A stretch of DNA of 6,017 bases. Origin: Rhodobacter sp. (GTDB taxonomy: Bacteria > Pseudomonadota > Alphaproteobacteria > Rhodobacterales > Rhodobacteraceae). Positions 1 through 5,437 of this stretch are shown in pieces. A program made the position numbers and the translations under genes. The stretch is from positions 1 through 6,017 of the forward strand of contig PNNE01000195.1 of the NCBI GenBank assembly GCA_013824055.1, given 5' to 3'. Every line of letters starts with the position of its first letter. Within the stretch, counting starts at the first letter, position 1. The notes beneath the pieces are model-generated. The model saw nothing but the letters and a program-made list of their open reading frames with translations, was not told the origin of the DNA and ran no database searches.

Positions 1-877
1 GGGAGGCGGCGTATTTCGAATGGCGGATCTTGATCTCCTGAAAATCCTCGACGCCCCAGAGATTGCGGTTCTGGCACACCGCCCGCAGGTAGAAGCTCGC
101 CATGCCGAGGGTCTTCGCACCCACCTCGGAGTTCCAGCAGTAGAAGCCCCGGAAGTAGAGGTCGGGGGAACCGTCGGGCAGCCGGCCCGCCTCGATGGGG
201 TTGTGATCGTCGACCAGGAACAGGAAGACATCGCGGTCCGAGGCATAGAGCGTGGTCGTGTCGCGGCTGATTTCGACATCGGGGTTGTAGACCCCGGTCG
301 ACCAGTCGAGCACGCCCGGCACCTTCCAGCGCGTATCACCAGTGCCATTGCCCGCGATGCGCTGCACCGCCTCGACCAGCTCATGGTCGTGGATGCGGCC
401 GTAGTCGGGGCCGGTCACGGCGCGCAGTTCCATGCGGCCATCCTCGGTCTCGAAGGTCTTCACCTGCTCGGCGCGGTGGTTGGTCAGACCGTATTGCAGG
501 TTGATCCCCGCCAGCGGCGCAGGCAACTGCCGCAGGTAGGACGCCGGAGCGCCGACGATGCTGGCAAGCTGGCCGAACGCCCAATGGGTGGGTGCCACCG
601 GTTCATGTGCCTTCGGCAGCATCAAGTGCAACCGCTCGGCGCTGTCGCGCGCGGCCTCGACCCGGATGTCCGCCGTCTGCACCACCCGGCTGCGGCTGCG
701 CTCGGAGCGGCCTTTCACATTGGCCCAGAGATCGTCGAGCGACAGATACCGCTCGTCGTCGGGGCGGTTGAACCATTCGGACGACACTCGCCCGTTCCGC
801 TCACCCCGGCTCACATCCACCTTCCAGCCACCGGCTCGCGCCGGCGCGACCGGATCCAGAATTTCCACAACGCCCAT
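1..877 (-). CDS. DUF932 plasmid/phage-like protein, 3' end cut by window edge
   Basis: I translated the minus strand from the ATG at 875-877 and found 292 uninterrupted codons to the window edge; the C-terminus and stop lie outside. Conserved-looking blocks are a TNHRAEQVKTFETEDG stretch (residues 132-147), RDVFLFLVDD (215-224), and a C-terminal block from SEVGAKTLGM (250-259) through FYLRAVCQNRNLWG (262-275). These match my memory of the DUF932 family, whose members sit on plasmids and prophage-like islands of Rhodobacterales and Rhizobiales, often near anti-restriction or ParB-like genes. The biochemical role is unknown. There is no signal peptide or membrane segment, so it should be cytoplasmic. 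The start is supported by GGGAG at 885-889, seven bases upstream. The opposite strand carries a long open frame that is a shadow of this gene. Family assignment is fairly sure; function is not. Confidence 0.87.
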   Translation of the reverse strand, partial: MGVVEILDPVAPARAGGWKVDVSRGERNGRVSSEWFNRPDDERYLSLDDLWANVKGRSERSRSRVVQTADIRVEAARDSAERLHLMLPKAHEPVAPTHWAFGQLASIVGAPASYLRQLPAPLAGINLQYGLTNHRAEQVKTFETEDGRMELRAVTGPDYGRIHDHELVEAVQRIAGNGTGDTRWKVPGVLDWSTGVYNPDVEISRDTTTLYASDRDVFLFLVDDHNPIEAGRLPDGSPDLYFRGFYCWNSEVGAKTLGMASFYLRAVCQNRNLWGVEDFQEIKIRHSKYAAS

Positions 878-987
878 CGGCTATCTCCCGTGACAGGCGC
901 CGGGAGCCACTCTCCCGAGCCTTTAACCCGTCACCGGGAAACCGGCACTCCTCTCACTCTAGAAGGCGGTCAGTCGCTAAGGTCATC
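878..987 (-). promoter_or_regulatory. Structured leader upstream of the DUF932 gene
   Basis: This stretch between the DUF932 start and the transporter remnant has no gene. It contains a perfect 6-bp inverted repeat, CGGGAG (901-906) and CTCCCG (912-917) with a 5-base loop, and a weaker 4-bp one, CCCG (927-930) and CGGG (935-938). Read on the minus strand these would fold in the 5' leader just ahead of the ribosome binding site (885-889). They may influence translation or be a protein binding site. I see no convincing -35/-10 pair. The role is inference only. Confidence 0.3.
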
Positions 988-1267
988 ATGAATGACAGCT
1001 TCGCCCTCTCGCGCGCCTGCTGGCTGGTCACCTACCCGCTGGCCGGCGGGATCGGCGCCGGTGCCCGGACTGTGCGTCACGGCGCTCATCGGCGCGGCTG
1101 GCCTTGTTGCGGTGCTGCGCCTCTGGCCCGCGAACGATCAGACGATCTTGCGGCACGACCTTCCTGACCTGTCCGCCGATTATCTCCACCTGTCAGAACA
1201 CGGGCCCCACCACACCCATGCCGTCTTCATCTACAACCTGCATCGCCGTTGGCCGAAGGCGGCATGA
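988..1267 (+). pseudogene. Remnant of MFS transporter C-terminus, frameshifted
   Basis: From 988 the plus strand reads MNDSFALSRACWLVTYPLAG, then loses sense after about residue 26. The next frame takes over with GLCVTALIGAAGL, a LRLWPANDQTILRHDLPDL segment and a His-rich end finishing HRRWPKAA at the stop 1265-1267. Removing one C from the CCC at 1064-1066 joins the two into a continuous 92-residue tail. That tail resembles the last transmembrane segment plus the cytoplasmic tail (WPA.D...H..PDL...H.HL...H.H.FVI..LHRRWP) of a group of alphaproteobacterial major facilitator transporters. A full protein would be about 400 residues, so roughly the first three quarters are missing. No promoter or Shine-Dalgarno is obvious. 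An intact small ORF from the ATG at 992 (91 residues) exists, but its first 24 residues look out of frame. Likely a dead fragment left by recombination. Family recognition is from memory of the motif. Confidence 0.68.
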
Positions 1268-1286
1268 AGTACGGCCGACACAATTG

Positions 1287-1763
1287 TCAGGCGGCCAGAT
1301 AGCGGGTGAAGACCTCGGTTGAGCCATCGCGGCCGATCAGCAGGACGTCGTAGGCCTCGCGGCTGTCCTCCGGTCCCATGCCGGGCGATCCATAGGGCAT
1401 CCCAGGCACGGCAAGCCCGATCGCGTCCGGCCGCTCCTCGAGCAGGCGCCGGATGTCGGCCGCAGGGACATGGCCTTCAAGCACATATCCCTCGATCATC
1501 CCTGTGTGGCAGGAGATCATTCTTTGAGGCACACCCACTTCGGCCTTGTAGGTCATCAGGAGCGTGCCGTAGCGCTCCTCGTCCGTCACGGTGAAACCCT
1601 CGTCCCGAAGATAGGCGACCCAGGCGTTGCAGCATTCGCAGCCGGTTCCCTTTACGACATGGATCGACGGGCCCGCGCTGCGCACCGGACTGGCCGCGAA
1701 AGTCGCGATGGCGAGGCCGGACAGCAGCATCGTGCGGCGGGTCAGAAGGGGCGTGTTGGTCAT
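1287..1763 (-). CDS. DUF411 metal-binding protein, probably copper-related
   Basis: 158 residues. DUF411 proteins are small exported metal-binding proteins found in copper and other metal-resistance loci; copper binding is the usual inference. The CxCC motif is C42-E-C44-C45, followed by a W and a conserved YLRDEGFTV; then SCHTG at 84-88 adds C85 and H86, and GLAVPGMPYGSPGM (116-129) is the family's signature loop. The N-terminus has twin arginines (R9-R10) before a short hydrophobic stretch and ends near VRSA (27-30), so Tat export to the periplasm is likely. I chose the ATG at 1761-1763, where GGAG lies six bases upstream; the same frame is open further upstream but has no family resemblance there and overlaps the Sco gene. 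It is the last gene of the copper operon, 26 bases after the second Sco gene. No truncation is seen. Its exact metal partner is unproven. Confidence 0.9.
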   Translation of the reverse strand: MTNTPLLTRRTMLLSGLAIATFAASPVRSAGPSIHVVKGTGCECCNAWVAYLRDEGFTVTDEERYGTLLMTYKAEVGVPQRMISCHTGMIEGYVLEGHVPAADIRRLLEERPDAIGLAVPGMPYGSPGMGPEDSREAYDVLLIGRDGSTEVFTRYLAA

Positions 1764-1789
1764 GTGGCTCTCCGGAACAGGTGTGGCTG

Positions 1790-2389
1790 TCAGGTCAGAA
1801 CCCTGCGTATCTTCGGCAGGGCGAAGCGGCGGTCCTCGTGGTAGTCGATAATGCTGGCAAAGCGCCCATCGGCGCGGAACAGGAACACACCGGCAGTGTG
1901 GTCCATGGTGTAATCCCCGTCGCGGGGCACCTTTTCGAACCGGGCGCGGAAGCCTGCGACGGCGCGTTCGACCTCGGCCAGCGAGCCGGTCAGGCCGGTG
2001 ATCCGTGGATCGAAGTTTGCCAGGTAGTCGGCCAGAACTTGCTGTGTATCCCGTTCGGGATCGACGGTGATGAAGACGGTGTTCAGCCGGTCGGCGTCGG
2101 GCCCGAGCTCTCCCAGCCAGCCCGAGATGTCGCTGAGGGTGGTTGGGCAGACATCGGGGCACCAGGTGAAGCCGAAGAAGGCCATTGTCGGGCGGCCGAT
2201 CCAGTCTGCCGGGCGCACCGGTTCACCGCGATGGTTGGTCAGGGCAAAGCCCATCTCGCCGATGGGCAGTGGCAGAAGCGCGGCGGGCGGCTGCGCGCGG
2301 CCGCGGCTTTGCCACCAGCCGAGGCCGAGCGTGAAGGCCAGTGCCCCGCTCGCGCCTCCCAGACCAAGGATCAGTTGGCGTCGTCGCAA
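1790..2389 (-). CDS. Sco1/SenC-family copper protein (second copy), TTG start
   Basis: 199 residues, normal for Sco/SenC proteins, which are membrane-anchored thioredoxin-fold proteins of the periplasm that deliver copper to, or reduce, cuproprotein sites such as the CuA centre of cytochrome c oxidase. Copper ligands are present: C77 and C81 in FTWCPDVCP and H164 in YTMDH. The TVDPERD strand (108-114) is also typical. The N-terminus MRRRQLILGLGG carries Arg residues before a hydrophobic stretch (about 6-26), compatible with a Tat-like signal or membrane anchor. The start is TTG at 2387-2389: GGAGGG sits six bases upstream and no ATG lies in frame nearby. It overlaps the end of the PCuAC gene by 19 bases, so the two are probably translationally coupled. 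It is clearly a paralogue of the first gene of the operon but quite diverged, suggesting distinct partners. Whether it metallates an oxidase or another enzyme cannot be told here. Confidence 0.92.
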   Translation of the reverse strand: MRRRQLILGLGGASGALAFTLGLGWWQSRGRAQPPAALLPLPIGEMGFALTNHRGEPVRPADWIGRPTMAFFGFTWCPDVCPTTLSDISGWLGELGPDADRLNTVFITVDPERDTQQVLADYLANFDPRITGLTGSLAEVERAVAGFRARFEKVPRDGDYTMDHTAGVFLFRADGRFASIIDYHEDRRFALPKIRRVLT

Positions 2390-2850
2390 TCCGGACCCTC
2401 CGCCCGTAGCGACAGAACCTCGACATTGACGACGACTTCCCCGGATTTCTGGAAGGAGAGTGTCACCGGGAAACTGTCGCCTTCGGCCAATGTAGCGGTC
2501 AGGCCCATCAGCATCCCGTGATAGCCGCCGGGCGCCAGTTCGACACTCTCGCCTGCCGGAACCGGGATCGACATAGCGTGTGGCATTGAGGCGACGCCGT
2601 CTGTGACAACAGTTTCATGCAGCATCGGCATGCCCGCAGCCGGGGTCGCGATGCCGATCAGCGCATCGTCTGTGCTGCCGTTGTTCGTGATCTCGACATA
2701 GAACACCCCCGGCCGGTCCGCGCCGATGGTGGCGCGGGACCAGGCGTGTTCGATATTGAGATCGCCCAAGGTGACGGTTTCGCAGGCCAGCACGGGGGCG
2801 GCGGACAAGGTGAGGAGGGCTGAGAGGATCAGGGATTTCATTGGGTTCAC
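2371..2850 (-). CDS. PCuAC periplasmic copper(I) chaperone
   Basis: 159 residues from the GTG at 2848-2850, or 156 from the ATG at 2839-2841. PCuAC proteins bind Cu(I) in the periplasm and pass it to Sco proteins or directly to the CuA site of oxidases. The diagnostic ligand pattern H-x10-M-x21-H-x-M is met exactly by H78, M89, H111 and M113. M93 and M115 are extra candidate thioether ligands. The N-terminal SLILSALLTLSAAPVLA is a signal peptide; the following residue is C23, so either signal peptidase I cleavage after VLA or lipidation at an imperfect lipobox is possible. The GTG overlaps the upstream Sco stop as GTGA; neither start has a strong Shine-Dalgarno, which suggests coupling. The C-terminal tail SLRAEGPDCDDAN contains an unusual Cys and overlaps the next gene and its ribosome binding site. 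Identity is firm; the start is less so. Confidence 0.94.
   Translation of the reverse strand: MNPMKSLILSALLTLSAAPVLACETVTLGDLNIEHAWSRATIGADRPGVFYVEITNNGSTDDALIGIATPAAGMPMLHETVVTDGVASMPHAMSIPVPAGESVELAPGGYHGMLMGLTATLAEGDSFPVTLSFQKSGEVVVNVEVLSLRAEGPDCDDAN
2396..2401 (-). promoter_or_regulatory. Ribosome binding site for the TTG-started Sco gene
   Basis: On the minus strand GGAGGG lies six bases before the TTG at 2387-2389, inside the last codons of the PCuAC gene. It is the strongest Shine-Dalgarno in the operon and is the reason for accepting a TTG start; the in-frame codons just upstream include no ATG. Confidence 0.75.
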
Positions 2851-3440
2851 AATCTGGGTTGAAGGTCGGCAAGGATATCGGTGGCGGGCGTGCCGTAGGT
2901 GAACTGACGCAACCAGTCGCCTTCCGGGCTGATCAAGTAGAGCGCCGGGCTGTGCGACATGGTGTAGCCGTCGGGGGCGGCGGTATCACCCTCGCGCGCG
3001 TAGAAGATGCGGAAGCTGTCCGCCGCGGCGCGGGTCTGTGCCTCGTCCCCGGCAAGTCCGATGATCGACGGGTGGAACGCCGCGGTGAACTCGGCCAGCC
3101 CCAGTCTGCGATCCCGTTCGGGATCGATCGAGATGAACAGAGGCTGCACAAGGGCAGCGTCGTCGCCCAGATCGTCCATCACCTGCGCCACTTCGGAAAG
3201 TGTTGTCGGGCAGACGTCCGGGCAGTTGGTGAAGCCGAAGAAGACCAGAAGATGCTGGCCCGCAAATTCGGCAGGGGTGCGCATACGCCCCTCAGCATCG
3301 GGAAGCGAAAAGGTCGGCCGGAAGTCGGCTTGCGGGACAGCCTCCGGCGTGCGGTTTGGCAACAGCACAAGCAGCCCATAGACCAGCGTGGCCAGTCCCG
3401 CCGCCGCCCAGAGGATTTTCTGTAACCTTGTCAACCGCAT
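2847..3440 (-). CDS. Sco1/SenC-family copper protein (first gene of operon)
   Basis: 197 residues, a full-length Sco/SenC protein: a periplasmic, membrane-anchored thioredoxin-fold protein that binds copper and serves assembly or redox maintenance of cuproprotein centres. One hydrophobic anchor lies at about residues 9-27. The copper ligands are C73 and C77 in FTNCPDVCPTTLS and H163 in YTMSH. The ISIDPERD strand (103-110) matches the second Sco protein of the operon. The ATG at 3438-3440 follows an AGG six bases upstream and a short leader from the predicted MerR-type promoter. Its stop overlaps the PCuAC GTG (GTGA), so translation is likely coupled. Having two Sco copies around one PCuAC suggests a relay, for instance one Sco reducing a Cys pair and the other delivering copper; that division of labour is inference. 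No cytochrome oxidase gene is in the window. Confidence 0.94.
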   Translation of the reverse strand: MRLTRLQKILWAAAGLATLVYGLLVLLPNRTPEAVPQADFRPTFSLPDAEGRMRTPAEFAGQHLLVFFGFTNCPDVCPTTLSEVAQVMDDLGDDAALVQPLFISIDPERDRRLGLAEFTAAFHPSIIGLAGDEAQTRAAADSFRIFYAREGDTAAPDGYTMSHSPALYLISPEGDWLRQFTYGTPATDILADLQPRL

Positions 3441-3466
3441 CCGTAACCTGCCTGTTTATTGCTCTC

Positions 3467-3497
3467 TGTCTAAAACCTCCAGCCGCTTGAGGTTCAA
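3467..3497 (-). promoter_or_regulatory. MerR-family-type promoter/operator of the copper operon
   Basis: Read on the minus strand, TTGAAC (3492-3497) and TAGACA (3467-3472) form -35 and -10 elements separated by exactly 19 bases. The spacer holds a dyad, ACCTC at 3475-3479 and GAGGT at 3489-3493, centred on 3484, with nine of ten pairs matching over 3474-3494. An over-long 19-bp spacer containing a GC-rich dyad of the ACCT...AGGT type is the hallmark of promoters activated by DNA distortion by MerR-family regulators, including CueR and HmrR for Cu(I). Transcription would start near 3460, giving a leader of about 20 bases before the Sco ATG. No MerR-type gene is in the window. The metal specificity is inferred from the operon content. 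Confidence 0.7.
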
Positions 3498-3510
3498 GCC
3501 CGAATTCGTG

Positions 3511-3530
3511 CTCTCACCGAAGGGTGAAGG
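3511..3530 (-). terminator. Weak hairpin after mntH, possible attenuator
   Basis: Just beyond the mntH stop, TCACC (3514-3518) and GGTGA (3523-3527) make a 5-bp stem with a 4-base loop. There is no T run behind it on the minus strand, so it is not a good intrinsic terminator. Since mntH and the copper operon point the same way, some read-through from mntH into the copper operon is possible. Confidence 0.2.
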
Positions 3531-3531
3531 G

Positions 3532-4857
3532 TCAGCCCAAAAGCACGGTCGACAACAGGTTCACGTTCAGCACGATGATGACGGCGGCGATCAACCAGCA
3601 GAGGCCCGTCAGCCAGCGGGGGGCGACCAGATCACCCATCTTGGCGCGGCTGGCGGTGAACATGACCAAAGGCACGATGGCGAAGGGCAGTTGGAAGGAC
3701 AGCACCACCTGGCTCAGGATCAGCAGCTCACCCACGCCCTCACTGCCGTAGAGCAGGATCACGAAGACCGCCGGGATGATGGCAAGGCCGCGGGTGATCA
3801 GCCGCCGCGCCCAGGGGGCGATGCGCAGCCGAATGAAGCCTTCCATCACGATCTGCCCGGCCATCGTGGCTGTGACAGTGGAGTTCAGGCCTGCGCACAA
3901 AAGCGCCACCCCGAACAGGACCGGCGCCAGTGACGACCCCAGCAGCGGCTCCAGCAACAGGTGCGCCTTGTCGATCTCGGCCACGTCATTTTCGCCGACG
4001 GTGTAGAAGGCGGCAGCGGCAAGGATCAGGATCGAGGCATTGATCGTCAACGCGAACATCAGCGCAATGGTGCTGTCCCAGGTCGCCAACCGCAGCGCCT
4101 CGCGCTTGGCGGGCAGGTCCATGCCAAAGGCGCGGGTCTGCACGATGCCCGAATGCAGATAGAGGTTATGCGGCATGACCGTGGCCCCGATGATGCCAAG
4201 CGCGAGGTAGAGCATCGTCGGGTTGCTGACGATCTCGCTGCTTGGGGCGAACCCGGCGATGACCTCGCCCCAGACCGGGTCGGCCTGCGCGATCAGCACG
4301 ACGAAACAGGCCGCGATCAGCGCCATCAGCGAGATGATCAGCGCCTCGATCCAGCGAAAGCCCTTGTTCTGCAGCCACAGGATCAGGAACACGTCTGCGG
4401 CGGTGATGAAGATGCCGATCTCCAAAGGAATGCCGAACAACAGGTTCAGGCCGATGGCGGTGCCGATCACCTCGGCCAGGTCGGTGGCGATGATGGCCAG
4501 CTCGGCGAAAACCCAAAGGGGCACCGACATCCATTTCGGGAAAGCATCGCGGCAGGCCTGCGCCAGATCGCGGCCCGAAGCGACGGCCAGCCGCGCGCAG
4601 AGCGATTGCAGAAGGATCGCCATGATATTCGACAGCAGGGCGACGAACAGCAGCGTGTAGCCAAAGGCCGCACCACCGGCGAGCGAGGTCGCCCAGTTGC
4701 CGGGGTCCATGTAGCCTACGGCCACCAGATAGCCGGGGCCGATGAAGGCGAGGAACCGGCGGAACCGGCTGGTGCCGCCGTTGCCGACCGCAATGGTGCG
4801 GAAGACCTCGGAAAGTGAGGGCGTCTCGCGCTCTTGTCGCCAGGCTGGGGTGGACAT
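3532..4857 (-). CDS. mntH: Nramp-family Mn(II)/divalent metal:H+ symporter MntH
   Basis: 441 residues, close to the usual bacterial MntH length. It imports Mn(II), and to a lesser degree Fe(II), across the inner membrane using the proton gradient. Nramp signatures are intact: DPGN at 51-54 in the first helix (metal ligands D51 and N54), DLAE at 126-129, and MPHN at 228-231 in the unwound sixth helix (M228 as metal ligand, H230 for proton coupling). The conserved GQIVMEGF (334-341) and the SFQLPFAIVPL helix (387-397) are also there. Hydrophobic segments fit about eleven transmembrane helices. The ATG at 4855-4857 is the first plausible start; GGGAG lies some eleven bases upstream, rather far. 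It is divergent from mntR, with a probable MntR operator between. No damage is seen. Specificity for manganese is supported by the mntR neighbour. Confidence 0.96.
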   Translation of the reverse strand: MSTPAWRQERETPSLSEVFRTIAVGNGGTSRFRRFLAFIGPGYLVAVGYMDPGNWATSLAGGAAFGYTLLFVALLSNIMAILLQSLCARLAVASGRDLAQACRDAFPKWMSVPLWVFAELAIIATDLAEVIGTAIGLNLLFGIPLEIGIFITAADVFLILWLQNKGFRWIEALIISLMALIAACFVVLIAQADPVWGEVIAGFAPSSEIVSNPTMLYLALGIIGATVMPHNLYLHSGIVQTRAFGMDLPAKREALRLATWDSTIALMFALTINASILILAAAAFYTVGENDVAEIDKAHLLLEPLLGSSLAPVLFGVALLCAGLNSTVTATMAGQIVMEGFIRLRIAPWARRLITRGLAIIPAVFVILLYGSEGVGELLILSQVVLSFQLPFAIVPLVMFTASRAKMGDLVAPRWLTGLCWLIAAVIIVLNVNLLSTVLLG

Positions 4858-4911
4858 GGTTTAGGGCGCTCCCGGGTTTCGTCACGATCCCGACAAGACG
4901 TGGCGCATAAA

Positions 4912-4927
4912 GTTAGACAGTGCTAAC
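4912..4927. promoter_or_regulatory. Probable MntR operator, GTTAG-N6-CTAAC dyad
   Basis: A perfect inverted repeat, GTTAG (4912-4916) and CTAAC (4923-4927) around ACAGTG, lies in the 121-bp gap between divergent mntH and mntR. The TTAG/CTAA half-sites resemble those recognised by DtxR-family regulators, MntR included. It sits right downstream of the proposed mntH -10 element, where a manganese-bound repressor would block mntH. It might also control mntR itself. Confidence 0.6.
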
Positions 4928-4954
4928 AATCTGCCCCGCGACTTTACTTGTCAA
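4926..4954 (-). promoter_or_regulatory. Candidate mntH promoter
   Basis: On the minus strand a consensus -35, TTGACA (4949-4954), is followed after 17 bases by GATTGT (4926-4931), a poor -10. Transcription would start near 4919 inside the proposed MntR operator, leaving a leader of about 60 bases before the mntH ATG. The -35 is convincing, the -10 less so. Confidence 0.45.
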
Positions 4955-4978
4955 TCCATCCTGTGCGACACTCTGCAG

Positions 4979-5431
4979 ATGACCGAGCTCGACCCTGACA
5001 CCCGCACCGCGCCGCTCGACGGCCCCGCAGACCCGCGCACCGAGGCGTTTCAGGGCGTGCGCGAGGCACGGCGCAATGAACTGGCCGAGGACTATGTCGA
5101 ACTGATCGCCGAACTGATCCACCAACACGGCGAAGCGCGCCCCGTAGACATCGCCGCCCGGCTTGGTGTGAAGGTGCCGACAGTGAGCAAGACCCTCGAC
5201 CGTCTCGCGCGCGAGGGGCTGATCACCCGCGCAAAGTATCGGTCGGTCTTTCTGACCGACACGGGCCGCGCGCTGGCCAAGGAATGCCGGCGGCGGCACG
5301 AGATCGTACTGCGGTTCCTGATCAGCCTTGGCCTTGACCCCGAGACGGCAGAGCGCGACGCCGAAGGCATCGAGCATCACGTCAGCGAACGAACGCTGGC
5401 GCTCTTCGCGGCCTTCGCCAATCGGTCCTGA
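4979..5431 (+). CDS. mntR: Manganese-responsive transcriptional regulator MntR
   Basis: 150 residues, close to the E. coli MntR length. This is a DtxR-family winged-helix repressor that binds DNA when loaded with Mn(II) and shuts down mntH. Residues 54-84 (RPVDIAARLGVKVPTVSKTL onward) form the helix-turn-helix. The six residues aligning with the Bacillus subtilis MntR metal ligands are all present by motif: D38 and E41 in AEDYVELI, H107 in RRRHEIV, and E129, E132 and H133 in DAEGIEHHVS. The N-terminal extension ending FQGVREARR is typical of proteobacterial MntR, which supports the ATG at 4979-4981 despite no clear Shine-Dalgarno. The SH3-like third domain of DtxR is absent, as expected for MntR. 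It is divergent from mntH and ends six bases from the convergent DsbA-like gene. Confidence 0.95.
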   Translation: MTELDPDTRTAPLDGPADPRTEAFQGVREARRNELAEDYVELIAELIHQHGEARPVDIAARLGVKVPTVSKTLDRLAREGLITRAKYRSVFLTDTGRALAKECRRRHEIVLRFLISLGLDPETAERDAEGIEHHVSERTLALFAAFANRS

Positions 5432-5437
5432 TCGGCC

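Noticed and set aside
20..991. Long plus-strand open frame of 323 codons across the left region
   Set aside because: Its product is low-complexity and resembles no family, while the minus strand gives a continuous DUF932 protein over the same bases with a proper start and Shine-Dalgarno. It is a shadow frame of a high-GC gene.
1273..1296. Inverted repeat GGCCG/CGGCC around ACAATTGT between the transporter remnant and DUF411, as a terminator
   Set aside because: Only five pairs around a 14-base loop with no T run on either strand; not enough to call a terminator.
1764..2162. N-terminal extension of the DUF411 frame up to 2162
   Set aside because: The added residues are Arg/Pro-rich and antisense-like within the Sco gene; the ATG at 1763 has a good Shine-Dalgarno and begins a normal Tat-type signal.
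1781..2521. Plus-strand open frame of 246 codons opposite the Sco and PCuAC genes
   Set aside because: It crosses the boundary between two well-supported minus-strand genes and shows no recognisable domain.
3961..4818. Plus-strand open frame of 285 codons opposite mntH
   Set aside because: The product is His/Asp/Arg/Gln-rich with no fold-like pattern; it is antisense to a clearly conserved transporter.
4979..5431. Regarding the plus-strand regulator as a MarR-type or iron-dependent DtxR protein
   Set aside because: The six MntR-type metal ligands, lack of the SH3-like domain and the divergent mntH all favour MntR.
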